A stretch of DNA of 64,000 nt from Algoriphagus locisalis (GTDB taxonomy: Bacteria; Bacteroidota; Bacteroidia; Cytophagales; Cyclobacteriaceae): contig NZ_FPBF01000001.1 in NCBI RefSeq assembly GCF_900116615.1, positions 124,001 to 188,000 of the forward strand, written 5' to 3'. The notes under the pieces are model-generated. The model was given only the letters and a program-made list of their open reading frames with translations. It made no database searches and had not been told where the DNA came from. The position numbers were made by a program, and so were the translations under genes. This document shows, piece by piece, positions 26,835-36,500 of the stretch; position 1 is the first letter of the stretch; the number at the start of each line of letters is the position of its first letter.

Positions 26835-27804
26835 TTGATAGTTGTGATTTAACGGAAGAAATCTCCTTTGAAAAATCAAATTCCACATTCAATCGTTCCA
26901 GCTTTTGGATAAGATTCCGTAGAAATTTCCTGTGGGCTTCACTGTTGGGGTTAAATGGGCGATGTGCCAGTTCCTGTTTTATTTTTTGAAGTTCTAGGTT
27001 TTTTGCCATTGTTTCTTTTCTGAAATAAGTTTTACTCCACTTTTCCCAGATATAATTCTCTGCAGCTTCTGTAGGGTGTATCAAGTCTTCTTTGTAAAAG
27101 CGATAGTCTCGCAATTCATCTATAATAATTTCATAAGCAGGAAAATATGCTACATTACTTAATTTGTTTTCTAAAGTATGACAAAGAACCCGGAGTAGGC
27201 TTTTACTCAATTGGTTTTCTGGAATACCGTCTTTGATATGACGAACTGGACTAACTGTCAAGATGATTTTTAGGTTGGGAAATACCCGTGAAATATTTCC
27301 AAAAATGTGGATTAAATGTGGAGCCATTTCTTCCAGCGATACTAGCCTTTTGCTAAACTGCTTTTGGGGAAGCTTGTGGCAATTGGCTACTCTACCGAAA
27401 TCTTCAGTTTCGTAAATCCAAGAGGTGCCTAAGGTCAGAATTACGTGTGTGCCTGTTTCTAGGTAAGCTTTGACTTTCGCCAGGTGAGCAGCATATTTTT
27501 GTGCGAGCTCCGCTTTGGAATTTGCAAAAAGATCCGAGTGTGCTCCTAAATAATAAAATATCCCATCCCGCTCCAGGATTCCATTTTCCTGAAGTTTCTC
27601 CTGAGAAATCGCATGTTGCAATAAGTCACCCAAAATCATGGGATGAAAGATGGTGCCAAAGGGATTGACCAGGCAGTCGAACTTTGCTTCAAGCATTTTT
27701 TGACCCATAGCTTGCGCAAAGCAGGAACCCATGCTTAGGATTTTGCTTTGATGCGAGATGGGAAATTGAGATTCAGGAATAGTGAATTCGGTGGACCATT
27801 GCAT
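26827..27804 (-). CDS. GSCFA-domain protein
   Basis: 325 residues from the ATG at 27804 (the frame extends to 27864, but the family begins at MQWSTEFTI). The name-giving motif is ILSMGSCFAQAMGQKM (about 22-37), followed by NPFGTIFHP, VILTLGTSWIYE, ILTVSPVRHIKDG and the late DLIHPTEAAENYIWEKW. The GSCFA fold is related to SGNH hydrolases: the Ser of GSCFA, with Asp and His of the DLIHPT block, could form the catalytic set. Members in Bacteroidota are uncharacterised. No signal peptide. The stop codon lies inside an 8-bp direct repeat (see 26786). Confidence 0.88.
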   Translation of the reverse strand: MQWSTEFTIPESQFPISHQSKILSMGSCFAQAMGQKMLEAKFDCLVNPFGTIFHPMILGDLLQHAISQEKLQENGILERDGIFYYLGAHSDLFANSKAELAQKYAAHLAKVKAYLETGTHVILTLGTSWIYETEDFGRVANCHKLPQKQFSKRLVSLEEMAPHLIHIFGNISRVFPNLKIILTVSPVRHIKDGIPENQLSKSLLRVLCHTLENKLSNVAYFPAYEIIIDELRDYRFYKEDLIHPTEAAENYIWEKWSKTYFRKETMAKNLELQKIKQELAHRPFNPNSEAHRKFLRNLIQKLERLNVEFDFSKEISSVKSQLSTS

Positions 27805-28123
27805 ACCCGAAATTAAGGATTTGTGATGGATTGTTTTAACCACAGTGGATACAAAGGTTTTCACAGAGAGCTCAGAGGAATTTTTGGTTTTCTACAGAAG
27901 CAGTTGTTCTGCTTTTCAGATGTTGGGCTTTAATTCCGCCACTGTTCGTGTATCACGAACAGTTCCTCTAATACTAATTCAGATTTTCTGAATATTTTTC
28001 ACGCCGCTGTTAGAATCATAACGAACGGCTTTAACCTATGATTTCGTTACTTTCTAAAATTTTTTTTCAGCATTTCTGTGATTTTTTCCAAAGAGCTAAG
28101 ACTAATGAAGTAAATGAAATCAA
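27805..28123. other. intergenic region with three palindromes
   Basis: About 320 bases between divergent genes. Perfect inverted repeats: CTGTTCGTG-TAT-CACGAACAG (27942-27962) and ATTCAGA-TTT-TCTGAAT (27977-27993). A weaker pairing of GCCG with CGGC lies near 28003-28033. No gene-like frame is seen. The first hairpin lies about 140 bases downstream of nothing on either strand, so it is not an ordinary terminator. Confidence 0.5.
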
Positions 28124-28633
28124 ATGAGTAAAGAGGAGGAGTTCGTCAATCTAATCCATGCAAATCAGGGGCTGATCTATAAGATCACGACGATCTATGC
28201 GAAGGAGCAAGCCGAACAAGATGACTTGTACCAGGAAATCGTGTACCAGACGTGGAAGTCTTTTGATCATTTCAAAAAAGCTTCCAAGCCAAGCACCTGG
28301 CTCTATAGAGTAGGCATGAACACTGCAATTACTCATTTAAATAAGACCAAAAAGCAACTGAATACTTTGCCTTTCGATCAGATTACGATTCAGTTTTCTG
28401 AGTCAAATGATTCAGAAAAAGAGGAGAGAATTCAAATGCTTTATGCCCAAATCAGAAAATTAAACCTGCTAGACCGTGGTATCATCTTTCTCTTTTTGGA
28501 AGATAAAAGCTACGAGGAAATCGCCGAGATATCCGGTATCTCTGTGAGCAATGTCGGAACAAGAATGTCCAGAATCAGGCAAAAACTAAAATCAGAAATG
28601 AATCCTAAATCAGTAGAATATGGAACTCGATGA
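28124..28633 (+). CDS. ECF-type RNA polymerase sigma factor
   Basis: 169-residue sigma-70 family ECF factor. Region 2 is at about 10-75 (DDLYQEIVYQTWKSFDHFK, STWLYRVGMNTAITHL) and region 4 at about 108-160 (LDRGIIFLFLEDKSYEEIAE, ISGISVSNVGTRMSRIRQKL). The acidic linker (FSESNDSEKEE) is short. The downstream membrane protein overlaps by 14 bases and is the likely anti-sigma partner. No SusC/SusD gene is near it, so it is not an obvious carbohydrate-type regulator. Confidence 0.93.
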   Translation: MSKEEEFVNLIHANQGLIYKITTIYAKEQAEQDDLYQEIVYQTWKSFDHFKKASKPSTWLYRVGMNTAITHLNKTKKQLNTLPFDQITIQFSESNDSEKEERIQMLYAQIRKLNLLDRGIIFLFLEDKSYEEIAEISGISVSNVGTRMSRIRQKLKSEMNPKSVEYGTR

Positions 28634-29210
28634 AATGAAATCCCTTTGGGCCGATGTGAGTCTTCGGATGGAAAATCAGGATAAAATACAAAAGGAACTT
28701 CTTATAGAAATCACCAAACAAAAATTCAGAAGTAAGCTGGATTATGTCAGAGTTCCAGAAATCATTGGATCCTTTGTTTGTGTGGGCTATGCGATGTATT
28801 TATTATCTCATTTCTCAGAATTGGAGCTTTGGTACAATCAGGTTTTTGCGTTAATAAGTGTTTTAATCATGATTATCCTTCCGGTAGCCAGTCTGACGGC
28901 AATAAAGAGTATGAGAAGTTTGCGATTGGATAAGGATACTCCGACGGTATTATTGCAAAAGTTTGCTAAGAGTAAAGTTCGTTTTTTTAAAACTCAGCGC
29001 TATGGGATCATATTCGGAGCAATTCTTATGTTCACTATTTTGCCGCCTTATGCTGAGTTGAGTGGATCGGATAGTGTTACAGACCCTTTGTTCTGGATGA
29101 TTTTTATACCGACTGGGCCTGTAGTGATGTACCTTCTGAGTCGTTGGGTGCTTAAGAAATACAAAGGAGTAATCGAATCCTCCGAAAAAATGTTAGAAGA
29201 ATTAGAATGA
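28620..29210 (+). CDS. membrane protein coupled to the ECF sigma factor
   Basis: 196 residues, starting at an ATG 14 bases inside the sigma gene. The N-terminus (MELDEMKSLWADVSLRMENQ) is a soluble helical segment of the kind by which anti-sigma factors hold their sigma. Four hydrophobic segments follow at about 47-66, 74-95, 124-143 and 150-170, and the C-terminal tail is charged. No zinc-binding anti-sigma motif (HxxxCxxC) is present. The overlap and layout suggest a membrane-bound regulator of the sigma factor; this is inference. Confidence 0.72.
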   Translation: MELDEMKSLWADVSLRMENQDKIQKELLIEITKQKFRSKLDYVRVPEIIGSFVCVGYAMYLLSHFSELELWYNQVFALISVLIMIILPVASLTAIKSMRSLRLDKDTPTVLLQKFAKSKVRFFKTQRYGIIFGAILMFTILPPYAELSGSDSVTDPLFWMIFIPTGPVVMYLLSRWVLKKYKGVIESSEKMLEELE

Positions 29211-29239
29211 AAAAGGAGCTGTTTGGTGCAGCTCCTTTT
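29211..29239. terminator. bidirectional terminator
   Basis: Perfect 11-bp stem (AAAAGGAGCTG at 29211-29221, complement at 29229-29239) with a 7-base loop, between two convergent genes. The A-rich and T-rich arm ends let it serve both directions. Confidence 0.85.
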
Positions 29240-29242
29240 CTG

Positions 29243-29992
29243 TTAGTTTTCCGATTCTTGTTTTTTCAATTCATCCCAAAGTCGTTTTACCTGCAAATCC
29301 CCATATCCGTAGATAGGATATTTGATATGAAAAGCCCGGAAGATTTTCCCGATATCATTTGTAGCCAATTGTGCTGAAATTTCCTTCAAAGCTTCTTTTG
29401 GCTTTCCTAAATAAGCACCATGGGGAAGGGATTCCTTCCAGGCTAATACCGCAGGATACAAGAAGGGGAGCTCTGGGCTGACCTGCTTTGATAAAGTAAG
29501 CGCCTCAGAGATGTCCGGTCTCTGGTAAAGTTCCCACATGTCACTTAGAATATGCCTTTCGTTCTTAGTCAGCAGTTTGGCATTTCGGTAAGCCTGTTCC
29601 AATTGTAACTGGTTCATTCCACCAAAACCTTCTATTAAATCAGTAGTAGGAGAAACCAAATAAACGGCACCCGTATGCTTTTTAAGCAAATACATGGAAA
29701 ACCACAGATTCACCTGGCAAAAAAGATCATTTTCAAACCAAAGGTAAACCTCGGTGTCCGAAGTAGCAGTCAGGATTTTTTCAAATTCAGGAACTACCTT
29801 GGTGAAATAATCCTCTTCAGAAGCTCCTGCATAGTGTGTTTGCAGGTATTTGTCCCGAATCACCCAAAGCTCTTCTATAGAATTAGCGCTGACAGGTCCA
29901 TCCACTAAGGCTTCTCTGACCACAGCAATTCTCCCGAGGATACTTGGCGGAAGAACTTCAGCCAGTGCATCACCATTTAAAATATGTAGCAT
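29243..29992 (-). CDS. DUF1835 domain protein
   Basis: 249 residues. The N-terminus MLHILNGDALAEVLPPSILG and VVREALVDGPV are typical of DUF1835, and LWFENDLFCQVNLWF in the middle is a family landmark. The C-terminal part (ALTLSKQVSPELPFLYPAVL, PIYGYGDLQVKRLWDEL) resembles the DUF3658-like helical region. Function unknown; the protein is soluble with no signal. It starts 6 bases after the DUF1801 stop, so the two form an operon. Confidence 0.82.
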   Translation of the reverse strand: MLHILNGDALAEVLPPSILGRIAVVREALVDGPVSANSIEELWVIRDKYLQTHYAGASEEDYFTKVVPEFEKILTATSDTEVYLWFENDLFCQVNLWFSMYLLKKHTGAVYLVSPTTDLIEGFGGMNQLQLEQAYRNAKLLTKNERHILSDMWELYQRPDISEALTLSKQVSPELPFLYPAVLAWKESLPHGAYLGKPKEALKEISAQLATNDIGKIFRAFHIKYPIYGYGDLQVKRLWDELKKQESEN

Positions 29993-29998
29993 TTTATT

Positions 29999-30415
29999 CT
30001 ATTGGTTTTTTGTTCGGACTAAATTTATGGAAGTGCGGATCATTTCCCTAAAGATTTTCTCATCAATATCAGCCAGTTTATTGATGTAAAGGCATCCTTT
30101 GGCCTTTTTATGTTTTCCAAGCAGATTCAAGAAAGGTTCTAGATCCTTGTTTTCCAGCATGATATAGATGGAAAGGGATTGCTTCCTAGGGGAGAATCCT
30201 ACGGGAAACCATTCCATTTCTTTTCCTGAGGCGTAAGTGTAGGTCATTTTGCCAAAACCTACGATACTTGGCCCCCATAAAACGGGCTGCTCGCCTGTCT
30301 CTTCTTTAAATATTTCCAGCAGTTTCAATCCATCCTGTTTACGCAGGGGATGGTCGATGGTGTGGAGAAAGTTTTCCACCGAACCATCGGTTGCTTTGGT
30401 TTTAATTTCGGACAT
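29999..30415 (-). CDS. DUF1801 (YdhG-like) protein
   Basis: 138 residues of the DUF1801 fold (YdhG/YjbR-like), small soluble proteins of unknown function. Landmarks: NFLHTIDHPLRKQDGLKLL, GPSIVGFGKMTYTYASGKEM, WFPVGFSPRKQSLSIYIM and LGKHKKAKGCLYINKLADID. It is the first gene of a two-gene leftward operon with DUF1835. No promoter match was found upstream. Confidence 0.88.
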   Translation of the reverse strand: MSEIKTKATDGSVENFLHTIDHPLRKQDGLKLLEIFKEETGEQPVLWGPSIVGFGKMTYTYASGKEMEWFPVGFSPRKQSLSIYIMLENKDLEPFLNLLGKHKKAKGCLYINKLADIDEKIFREMIRTSINLVRTKNQ

Positions 30416-30617
30416 GGTAGGTCTGTTGGATTTTGTAAGTCAGGGTAAAAATCAGCTAAATGAAGTAAATAACTATATGGAACTGTGGATTATTGGTCCT
30501 GAAAACTCGGTATATCATTTAAAATTTTGATTTAAACTCTTTTTTAGCCTTTTATCTCAATCTAAATGTGACTTTAGCTTCTTTGTGGTAATTTTCAGTA
30601 ACCAAAAATATAACATA

Positions 30618-33053
30618 ATGAAATTAAGAGCTACTGCCTTCTTTGCCTGCATTGCCTTCATTGGGTTTGCCCAAATGGAAGTGTCTGCGCAAAGTACTTA
30701 TCAAACTCCTCCCAAATCTATAGCTGACTTGGTAAATGCTCCAAGTACACCGTCAGTTAGATGGAGCAAAAATGGTGACTGGATGCTTCTGATGGAGCGG
30801 TCTGATAATCCGAGTATAGCCCAACTTTCTCAGCCTGAATTGAAAATAGCAGGAATGCGGATAAACCCTGCTACTTCGGGACCTAGCCGGCAGACTGGAG
30901 TTGAGAATATCAAAATCAAGAATACCCAGTCAGGCGAAGAAATCCAGATTACCGGCTTGCCTTCAAATCCTGACATGGGCGGCATGAGCATGTCTCATGA
31001 TGAAAAATACATGACGTTCACGCAAACCGATTCTGATGGAATCAGCCTTTGGGTAGTCGATTTGACTACTTTTTCTGCCAAAAAGTTAACCGATAAGATC
31101 ATCAATGATGTATATGGTAATCCAGTTGCATGGACACCAGACAATAAGTTGATCGTAAAAGCTGTGAATCCTAATCGAGGTGGAATGCCGCAAAGACCTG
31201 CTGCTCCTGCTGGTCCAATCATTCAGGAAACCACCGGAGATGCAGCCCCAAGCAGAACTTATCAGGATTTGTTGGAAAATTCCTACGATGAAACGCTTTT
31301 TGCTTATTTCATGGATTCTCAATTGATGAAAATTGATTTGGAAGGGAATAAGACGCCTATTGGTCCGGCTGGCATGATTAAGTCAATGGATCTTTCTCCT
31401 GACGGAAGTTATATTATGGTGGACTTGATTAAGAAGCCATTTTCATATTTGGTGCCAGCGAGTAGATTTCCCTATGATGTAGAGATTTGGTCTATAGACG
31501 GTAAGAAAGTTAAGGTTTTGGCAGAGATTCCTTTGGATGAAAATAGGCCAACGGGTTTTGATGCGACTGTAACTGGCCCAAGAAATATCAACTGGAGAGC
31601 TGATAAACCAGCTATGTTGTATTGGGTGGAAGCTCAGGATGGGGGAGATGCCCGTGTAGATATGGAAGAGCGTGAGGTCGTTTATACGTTGGCTGCGCCA
31701 TTTGCCGGCGAAAAGCAAAAGCTTGCAACCACTCCTTATAGATTTGGCGGTATCATTTGGTCCGATGATACTTTTGCAATCATGGGAGAGCGTTGGTCCA
31801 GAACTAGGATGGACAAGCGTTCCATTATCAATCCATCTAACCCTGCCCAACCAAAGCAGGTAATTATCGAACGTTCATCTGATGATCTGTACAACGATCC
31901 AGGAGATCCAGTGATGGTGGAAAATGAATATGGGGAATATGTGATGCTTCGCAAAGGAGATTTGGTATATATGACCAGTCCTGGTGGGTCACCTGAAGGA
32001 GATATGCCGTATTTATCCACTTTTGATACGAAGACGAAAGAGGAAAAAATCTTATGGAGATCGCAGGCACCTTATTATGAGCGAGTAGCCAAAGTGTTGA
32101 ATGACGATGCTACAGAGTTCATTACTATCAAGGAGAGCACTGATATACAGCCAAATTACTGGTTGGTGAATACGAAAAAGAGAATTGCTCCTAGACAACT
32201 TACCAATTTTGACAACCCATATGAATCAATAAAGGGTATTCAGAAGCAATTGGTGACTTACGAAAGAAATGATGGGTTGAAGCTATCAGCGGTCATTTAT
32301 ACCCCAGAAGGGTTTGAGCCGGGTAAGGATGCTCCGCTTCCCGTGTTAATGTGGGCGTATCCGCGTGAATACAAGTCAAAAGAAGTAGCAGCCCAAGTGA
32401 GAGGTTCGCAGTATGCGTTTACGCGAGTTAGCTCTGGTTCCCCGCTTTTCTGGGTTACTCGTGGTTACGCGATCATGGATAGAACTGAAATGCCAATCGT
32501 AGGAGAGGGAGACAAAGAGCCTAATGATTACTTTATCGACCAGCTTGTGGCGAATGCTGAAGCCGCGATTGATGAAATAGTGGATCTAGGCATCGGTGAT
32601 AGAGATAGGATTGCCGTGGGAGGCCATTCTTATGGAGCATTTATGACTGCCAATCTATTGTCGCATACCAATCTGTTTGCCGCGGGGATCGCCAGAAGTG
32701 GGGCATATAATAGAACATTGACACCTTTTGGCTTCCAATATGAGCAGAGAACTTATTGGGAGGCTCCTGAAGTGTATTTCAATATGTCTCCGTTTTCATT
32801 TGCTCATAAAGTAGAAACTCCAATTCTACTACTTCATGGACAAGCCGATAATAACTCAGGTACTTTCCCTATACAATCTGAGCGCTATTATAATGCTCTA
32901 AAAGGACATGGTGCTACTGCGAGGTTAGTGTTTTTACCTAACGAAAGTCATGGGTATGCAGCTAAGGAGTCTATTAACCATATGTTATGGGAAATGGACA
33001 ATTGGTTAGAGAAGTATGTGAAGGATAAAAACGAACTGGAACCATCAAAATAA
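30618..33053 (+). CDS. S9D-family glutamyl endopeptidase, secreted
   Basis: 811 residues from the ATG at 30618; the frame extends 11 codons upstream but the signal peptide (ATAFFACIAFIGFAQ, cleavage after VSAQ) fixes the start. The N-terminal half is a beta-propeller (NWRADKPAMLYWVEAQDGGD, WSDDTFAIMGERW) and the C-terminal half is the alpha/beta-hydrolase with Ser671 (GGHSYGAFM), Asp744 (HGQADNNSGT) and His778 (NESHGYA). The overall wording matches, from memory, plant chloroplast glutamyl endopeptidase (CGEP) and its bacterial S9D relatives, which cut after Glu. It stands alone and is followed by a strong terminator. Confidence 0.93.
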   Translation: MKLRATAFFACIAFIGFAQMEVSAQSTYQTPPKSIADLVNAPSTPSVRWSKNGDWMLLMERSDNPSIAQLSQPELKIAGMRINPATSGPSRQTGVENIKIKNTQSGEEIQITGLPSNPDMGGMSMSHDEKYMTFTQTDSDGISLWVVDLTTFSAKKLTDKIINDVYGNPVAWTPDNKLIVKAVNPNRGGMPQRPAAPAGPIIQETTGDAAPSRTYQDLLENSYDETLFAYFMDSQLMKIDLEGNKTPIGPAGMIKSMDLSPDGSYIMVDLIKKPFSYLVPASRFPYDVEIWSIDGKKVKVLAEIPLDENRPTGFDATVTGPRNINWRADKPAMLYWVEAQDGGDARVDMEEREVVYTLAAPFAGEKQKLATTPYRFGGIIWSDDTFAIMGERWSRTRMDKRSIINPSNPAQPKQVIIERSSDDLYNDPGDPVMVENEYGEYVMLRKGDLVYMTSPGGSPEGDMPYLSTFDTKTKEEKILWRSQAPYYERVAKVLNDDATEFITIKESTDIQPNYWLVNTKKRIAPRQLTNFDNPYESIKGIQKQLVTYERNDGLKLSAVIYTPEGFEPGKDAPLPVLMWAYPREYKSKEVAAQVRGSQYAFTRVSSGSPLFWVTRGYAIMDRTEMPIVGEGDKEPNDYFIDQLVANAEAAIDEIVDLGIGDRDRIAVGGHSYGAFMTANLLSHTNLFAAGIARSGAYNRTLTPFGFQYEQRTYWEAPEVYFNMSPFSFAHKVETPILLLHGQADNNSGTFPIQSERYYNALKGHGATARLVFLPNESHGYAAKESINHMLWEMDNWLEKYVKDKNELEPSK

Positions 33054-33078
33054 GAAAGAGTCTTTTCGCATAAAATGG

Positions 33079-33116
33079 CCTCCTGCCTACCTATAATCCG
33101 TAGGTAGGAGGTTTTT
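33079..33116 (+). terminator. terminator of the S9 peptidase gene
   Basis: 12-bp stem (33079-33090 with 33100-33111, one G-T wobble), 9-base loop, followed by five T. It lies 25 bases after the peptidase stop. Confidence 0.85.
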
Positions 33117-33511
33117 GCCTACATCTGGGCATTTGAGCGAGCTCTTCACAAATCTCATATTGCACTAGTGTTTGTATAAAGATTTTATTTTTGGCTATTT
33201 TTTCAAGGGAAATGGTTGGAAATTTACAATTGATGTTAATTTTACGCTTGTCAAACCCAGATATAAAGCATAAAAAAGTGTTCGATTTTGGAAAAGAGGT
33301 TTTTTTAACTTTTAACCGAACCAAAAGTAAAGGCACAAACTGTAGGATTATGAGAGAGATTTTCGAAGGCCCCCGTTTAATTTTTACCGTTCGGAAAATT
33401 CTGTTTTCTCATTCCCAAGCATATAAATAGAAAACTTAATCTTTAACCCTTGATTAAAAAGAAATGCAACTACACGGTGTAGTTGTACTAGTGAACAATT
33501 AATTAAAACTT
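33117..33511. other. leader/promoter region of SusCD pair 1
   Basis: 395 bases before susC. TATTTTTG at 33186-33193 fits TAnnTTTG, with a TTG 23 bases upstream, a possible promoter that would give a long leader of about 310 bases. A perfect 9-bp palindrome lies at 33467-33485. Short open frames on both strands here look non-coding. A long leader in front of susC is common in Bacteroidota. Confidence 0.45.
33467..33485. promoter_or_regulatory. palindrome 26 bases before susC
   Basis: CAACTACAC-G-GTGTAGTTG: perfect 9-bp arms with a single central base, ending 26 bases before the susC ATG. This could be the operator for a transcription factor or a leader hairpin next to the ribosome-binding site. 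There is no T-run, so it is not a terminator. Confidence 0.55.
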
Positions 33512-36500
33512 ATGAAAAAAGCGTTACTCAGTATGCTCTTTGGATTACTGATTTCCAGCTCGGTGTTTGCGCAGCAGCGTGTGATCACCGGGAGGGTAGT
33601 ATCGGAGGAAGAGCCCGAAGGACTCATTGGAGTCAACATTTTAGTGAAGGGTACCACGACGGGTGTCATCACTGATTTGGATGGTAATTATACGATCCAG
33701 GTTTCAGATGATGCTACTGCTTTGGTTTTCAGTTACATTGGATATATAAGTAAAGAAGAGGTAATTGGGAATAGATCCGTGATCAATGTTACTTTGTCAC
33801 CGGACTCTCAAAATCTCGACGAAGTAATAATCACCGCTTATGGTGGTACTATGGACAAAGGAAACTTTACTGGATCTGCAGTGTCTTTGAAAGGGGATAA
33901 AATTGCTGACAGACCGATAAACAACGTGGTAAATGCAATCGAAGGCCAAGCCCCAGGTGTAATTACCACTTCAGCTTCTGGTCAACCAGGCGCAACTCCT
34001 ACGGTTAGGATTCGTGGGGTTGGTTCAGTTAATTCTTCTTCAGACCCTTTGTATGTAGTGGATGGTGTAGCTTATGATGGTAATTTATCAAATCTTAACC
34101 CATCAGATATTGAGGATATGACTATCCTTAAGGATGCGTCCTCTACAGCATTATATGGTTCACGTGCTGCCAATGGGGTGATCATGATTACTACCAAAAA
34201 GGGTAGAAAGAATTCCCCAACATTCAATCTGAAAGTTCAACAAGGATATTCAGGTAGAGCACTACCTGAGTATGACCGGGTGAACCCAGAGCAATACTAC
34301 CCTTTGGTTTGGGAATCCTTGAAGAACAGTAGATTAGGCTCTGGTCAGACTGCTGAAGCAGCGGCACAGTATGCTTCTACAAACCTTATTGACAACGTCT
34401 TGAAATATAACATCTATGACGTTCCAAACGATCAGGTAGTAGGTTTGGATGGTACGTTAAATCCAAATGCTGTAAATAACTTTGAAGGATTGGATTGGTA
34501 CGATTTCCTTCAAAGAACTGGTGATCGGAAAGAATATAACCTTACCTATTCTGGGGGATCAGATAAGACTGATTTCTATTCTTCATTCAACTATCTGAAT
34601 GAGCAAGGATTCATTATCCAATCAGGACTAGAAAGATTTACAGGACGAGTTAATGTAAATACCCAAGCAACTGATTGGTTGAGAACTGGGTTGAACCTTT
34701 CTGCTACGATGAGTGAAGGTAATAATACCAGATCTACAGGAAGTTCTAGCTATGTTAACCCATTCTTCTTTGCAAGAAATATTGGCCCTATCTACCCAGT
34801 GTATGCACAGAATATGCAGACTGGTGGGTATGTACTGGATGCTAATGGGAATAGAATCTATGACACAGGTAATCTCTCTGAATACGGATTGCCTAGTAGA
34901 GGTGCCGATGCTTCTGCAGGTCGTCATGCTGTTCAAGAGACGTTGCTAAATTATGATGCTTTTGACCGAGATGTTATCTCTGGGAGAGCTTATGTGGAAG
35001 CTACCTTCTTGAAGAACTTCACTTTCAGAACTAATATATCTACTGATATGACTTCCCTTTTGAACATCGGTTATGATAACCAAATCGTAGGAGATGGTGC
35101 ACCGGCTGGAAGAACAAATAGAGAGAATATTAGAACGAATTCTTTAACATTTAATCAATTGCTTACCTATTCCAAGGTTTTTCAAGATAAGCACTTTGTG
35201 GAAGCATTGATCGGTCATGAGAACTATGATCTACAAATAGACAGGACATATCTTGGCAAACAAGACCAGATTTTGGCAGGAAACATAGAGCCAGATAATT
35301 TTGTAACGACTACTTCCGCTACAGGTCGAGTTGACGTTGATAGAATAGAGTCTTACTTCAGTAGATTGAATTACGTCTATGATGATAAGTACTCCTTTTC
35401 TGCATCATTCAGAAGAGATGGATCTTCGAGATTTTATGAGGATGTAAGATGGGGTAATTTCTTCTCTGTAGGCGCAGCTTGGACTATTGATCAGGAAGCT
35501 TTCTTTAATTCCAGCTATATACAATTGATGAAGTTGAGAGCATCTTATGGACAGGTTGGAAACAATAAAGTGGATGGGTATTATCCTTGGCAGGCTTTAT
35601 ATGACTTAGGTTATAACAATGCTTCGGAGCCTGGGATTTTGCAAGCATCTTTAGCAGCCAGAGATTTGGTATGGGAATCAAACAATACCTATGATATCGG
35701 TTTAGATTTTGCCTTTGCCAACAGGTTCCAAGGAACTCTTGAATACTATTACAGAGAATCTCAGAATTTGCTGTTTGAAGTCCCTCTTTCTTTGACTACT
35801 GGCCTGTCCAGCAGATTCCAGAACATAGGTACCATGAGTAATCAAGGTATTGAATTTAGCATTTCGGGTGATGTGGTTAGGTCCAATGATTTGACTTGGA
35901 ATGTAGGTTTGAACGTGTCTACGTTTAATAATGAATTCAAAAAACTTCCATTTGAGGAGCAGATAGAAGGAACTAAAAAATATGAAGTGGGAAGTTCTAT
36001 CTATGACTTCTGGCTGAGAGACTGGTACGGAGTAGATCCAGAGACGGGAGATGGTCTGTTCAGAGCAGATGAGTATGCTGAGGATGATGAAAATATCAGA
36101 ATCGTAGGATCAGATACACTCACTGTTGATCAAGGCAATGCTAGATTCCACTATGCGGGAAGTGCAATCCCTGATTTCTTTGGTGGTATAACCAATACGG
36201 TGACTTACAAAGGGTTTAGTTTGAGCGTCTTGATGAGTTTTTCTGTAGGTGGAGATATTTACGATGGTATCTATGGAGGTTTGATGGATGCAGGCACAGA
36301 AGGTGGTGCATTACATACAGATATCTTAAACAGGTGGCAACAGCCGGGGGATATCACAGATGTACCTAAAATGGATGTGACTGGAGCTGCTGATACCAAC
36401 GTTGCTTCTGATCGCTGGTTAACTTCTGCCTCTTACCTCAACCTTCGATCTGTAAACCTGTCATATACTCTTCCAAAACCATTTTTGGAAAGAATCAAAG

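Noticed and set aside
28124..28633. Sigma factor as regulator of the SusCD pairs
   Set aside because: It is 5 kb from the nearest pair, and neither SusC has an STN domain for trans-envelope signalling.
33191..33430. 79-codon frame upstream of susC pair 1
   Set aside because: No start context or recognisable domain; the region reads as leader and promoter DNA.
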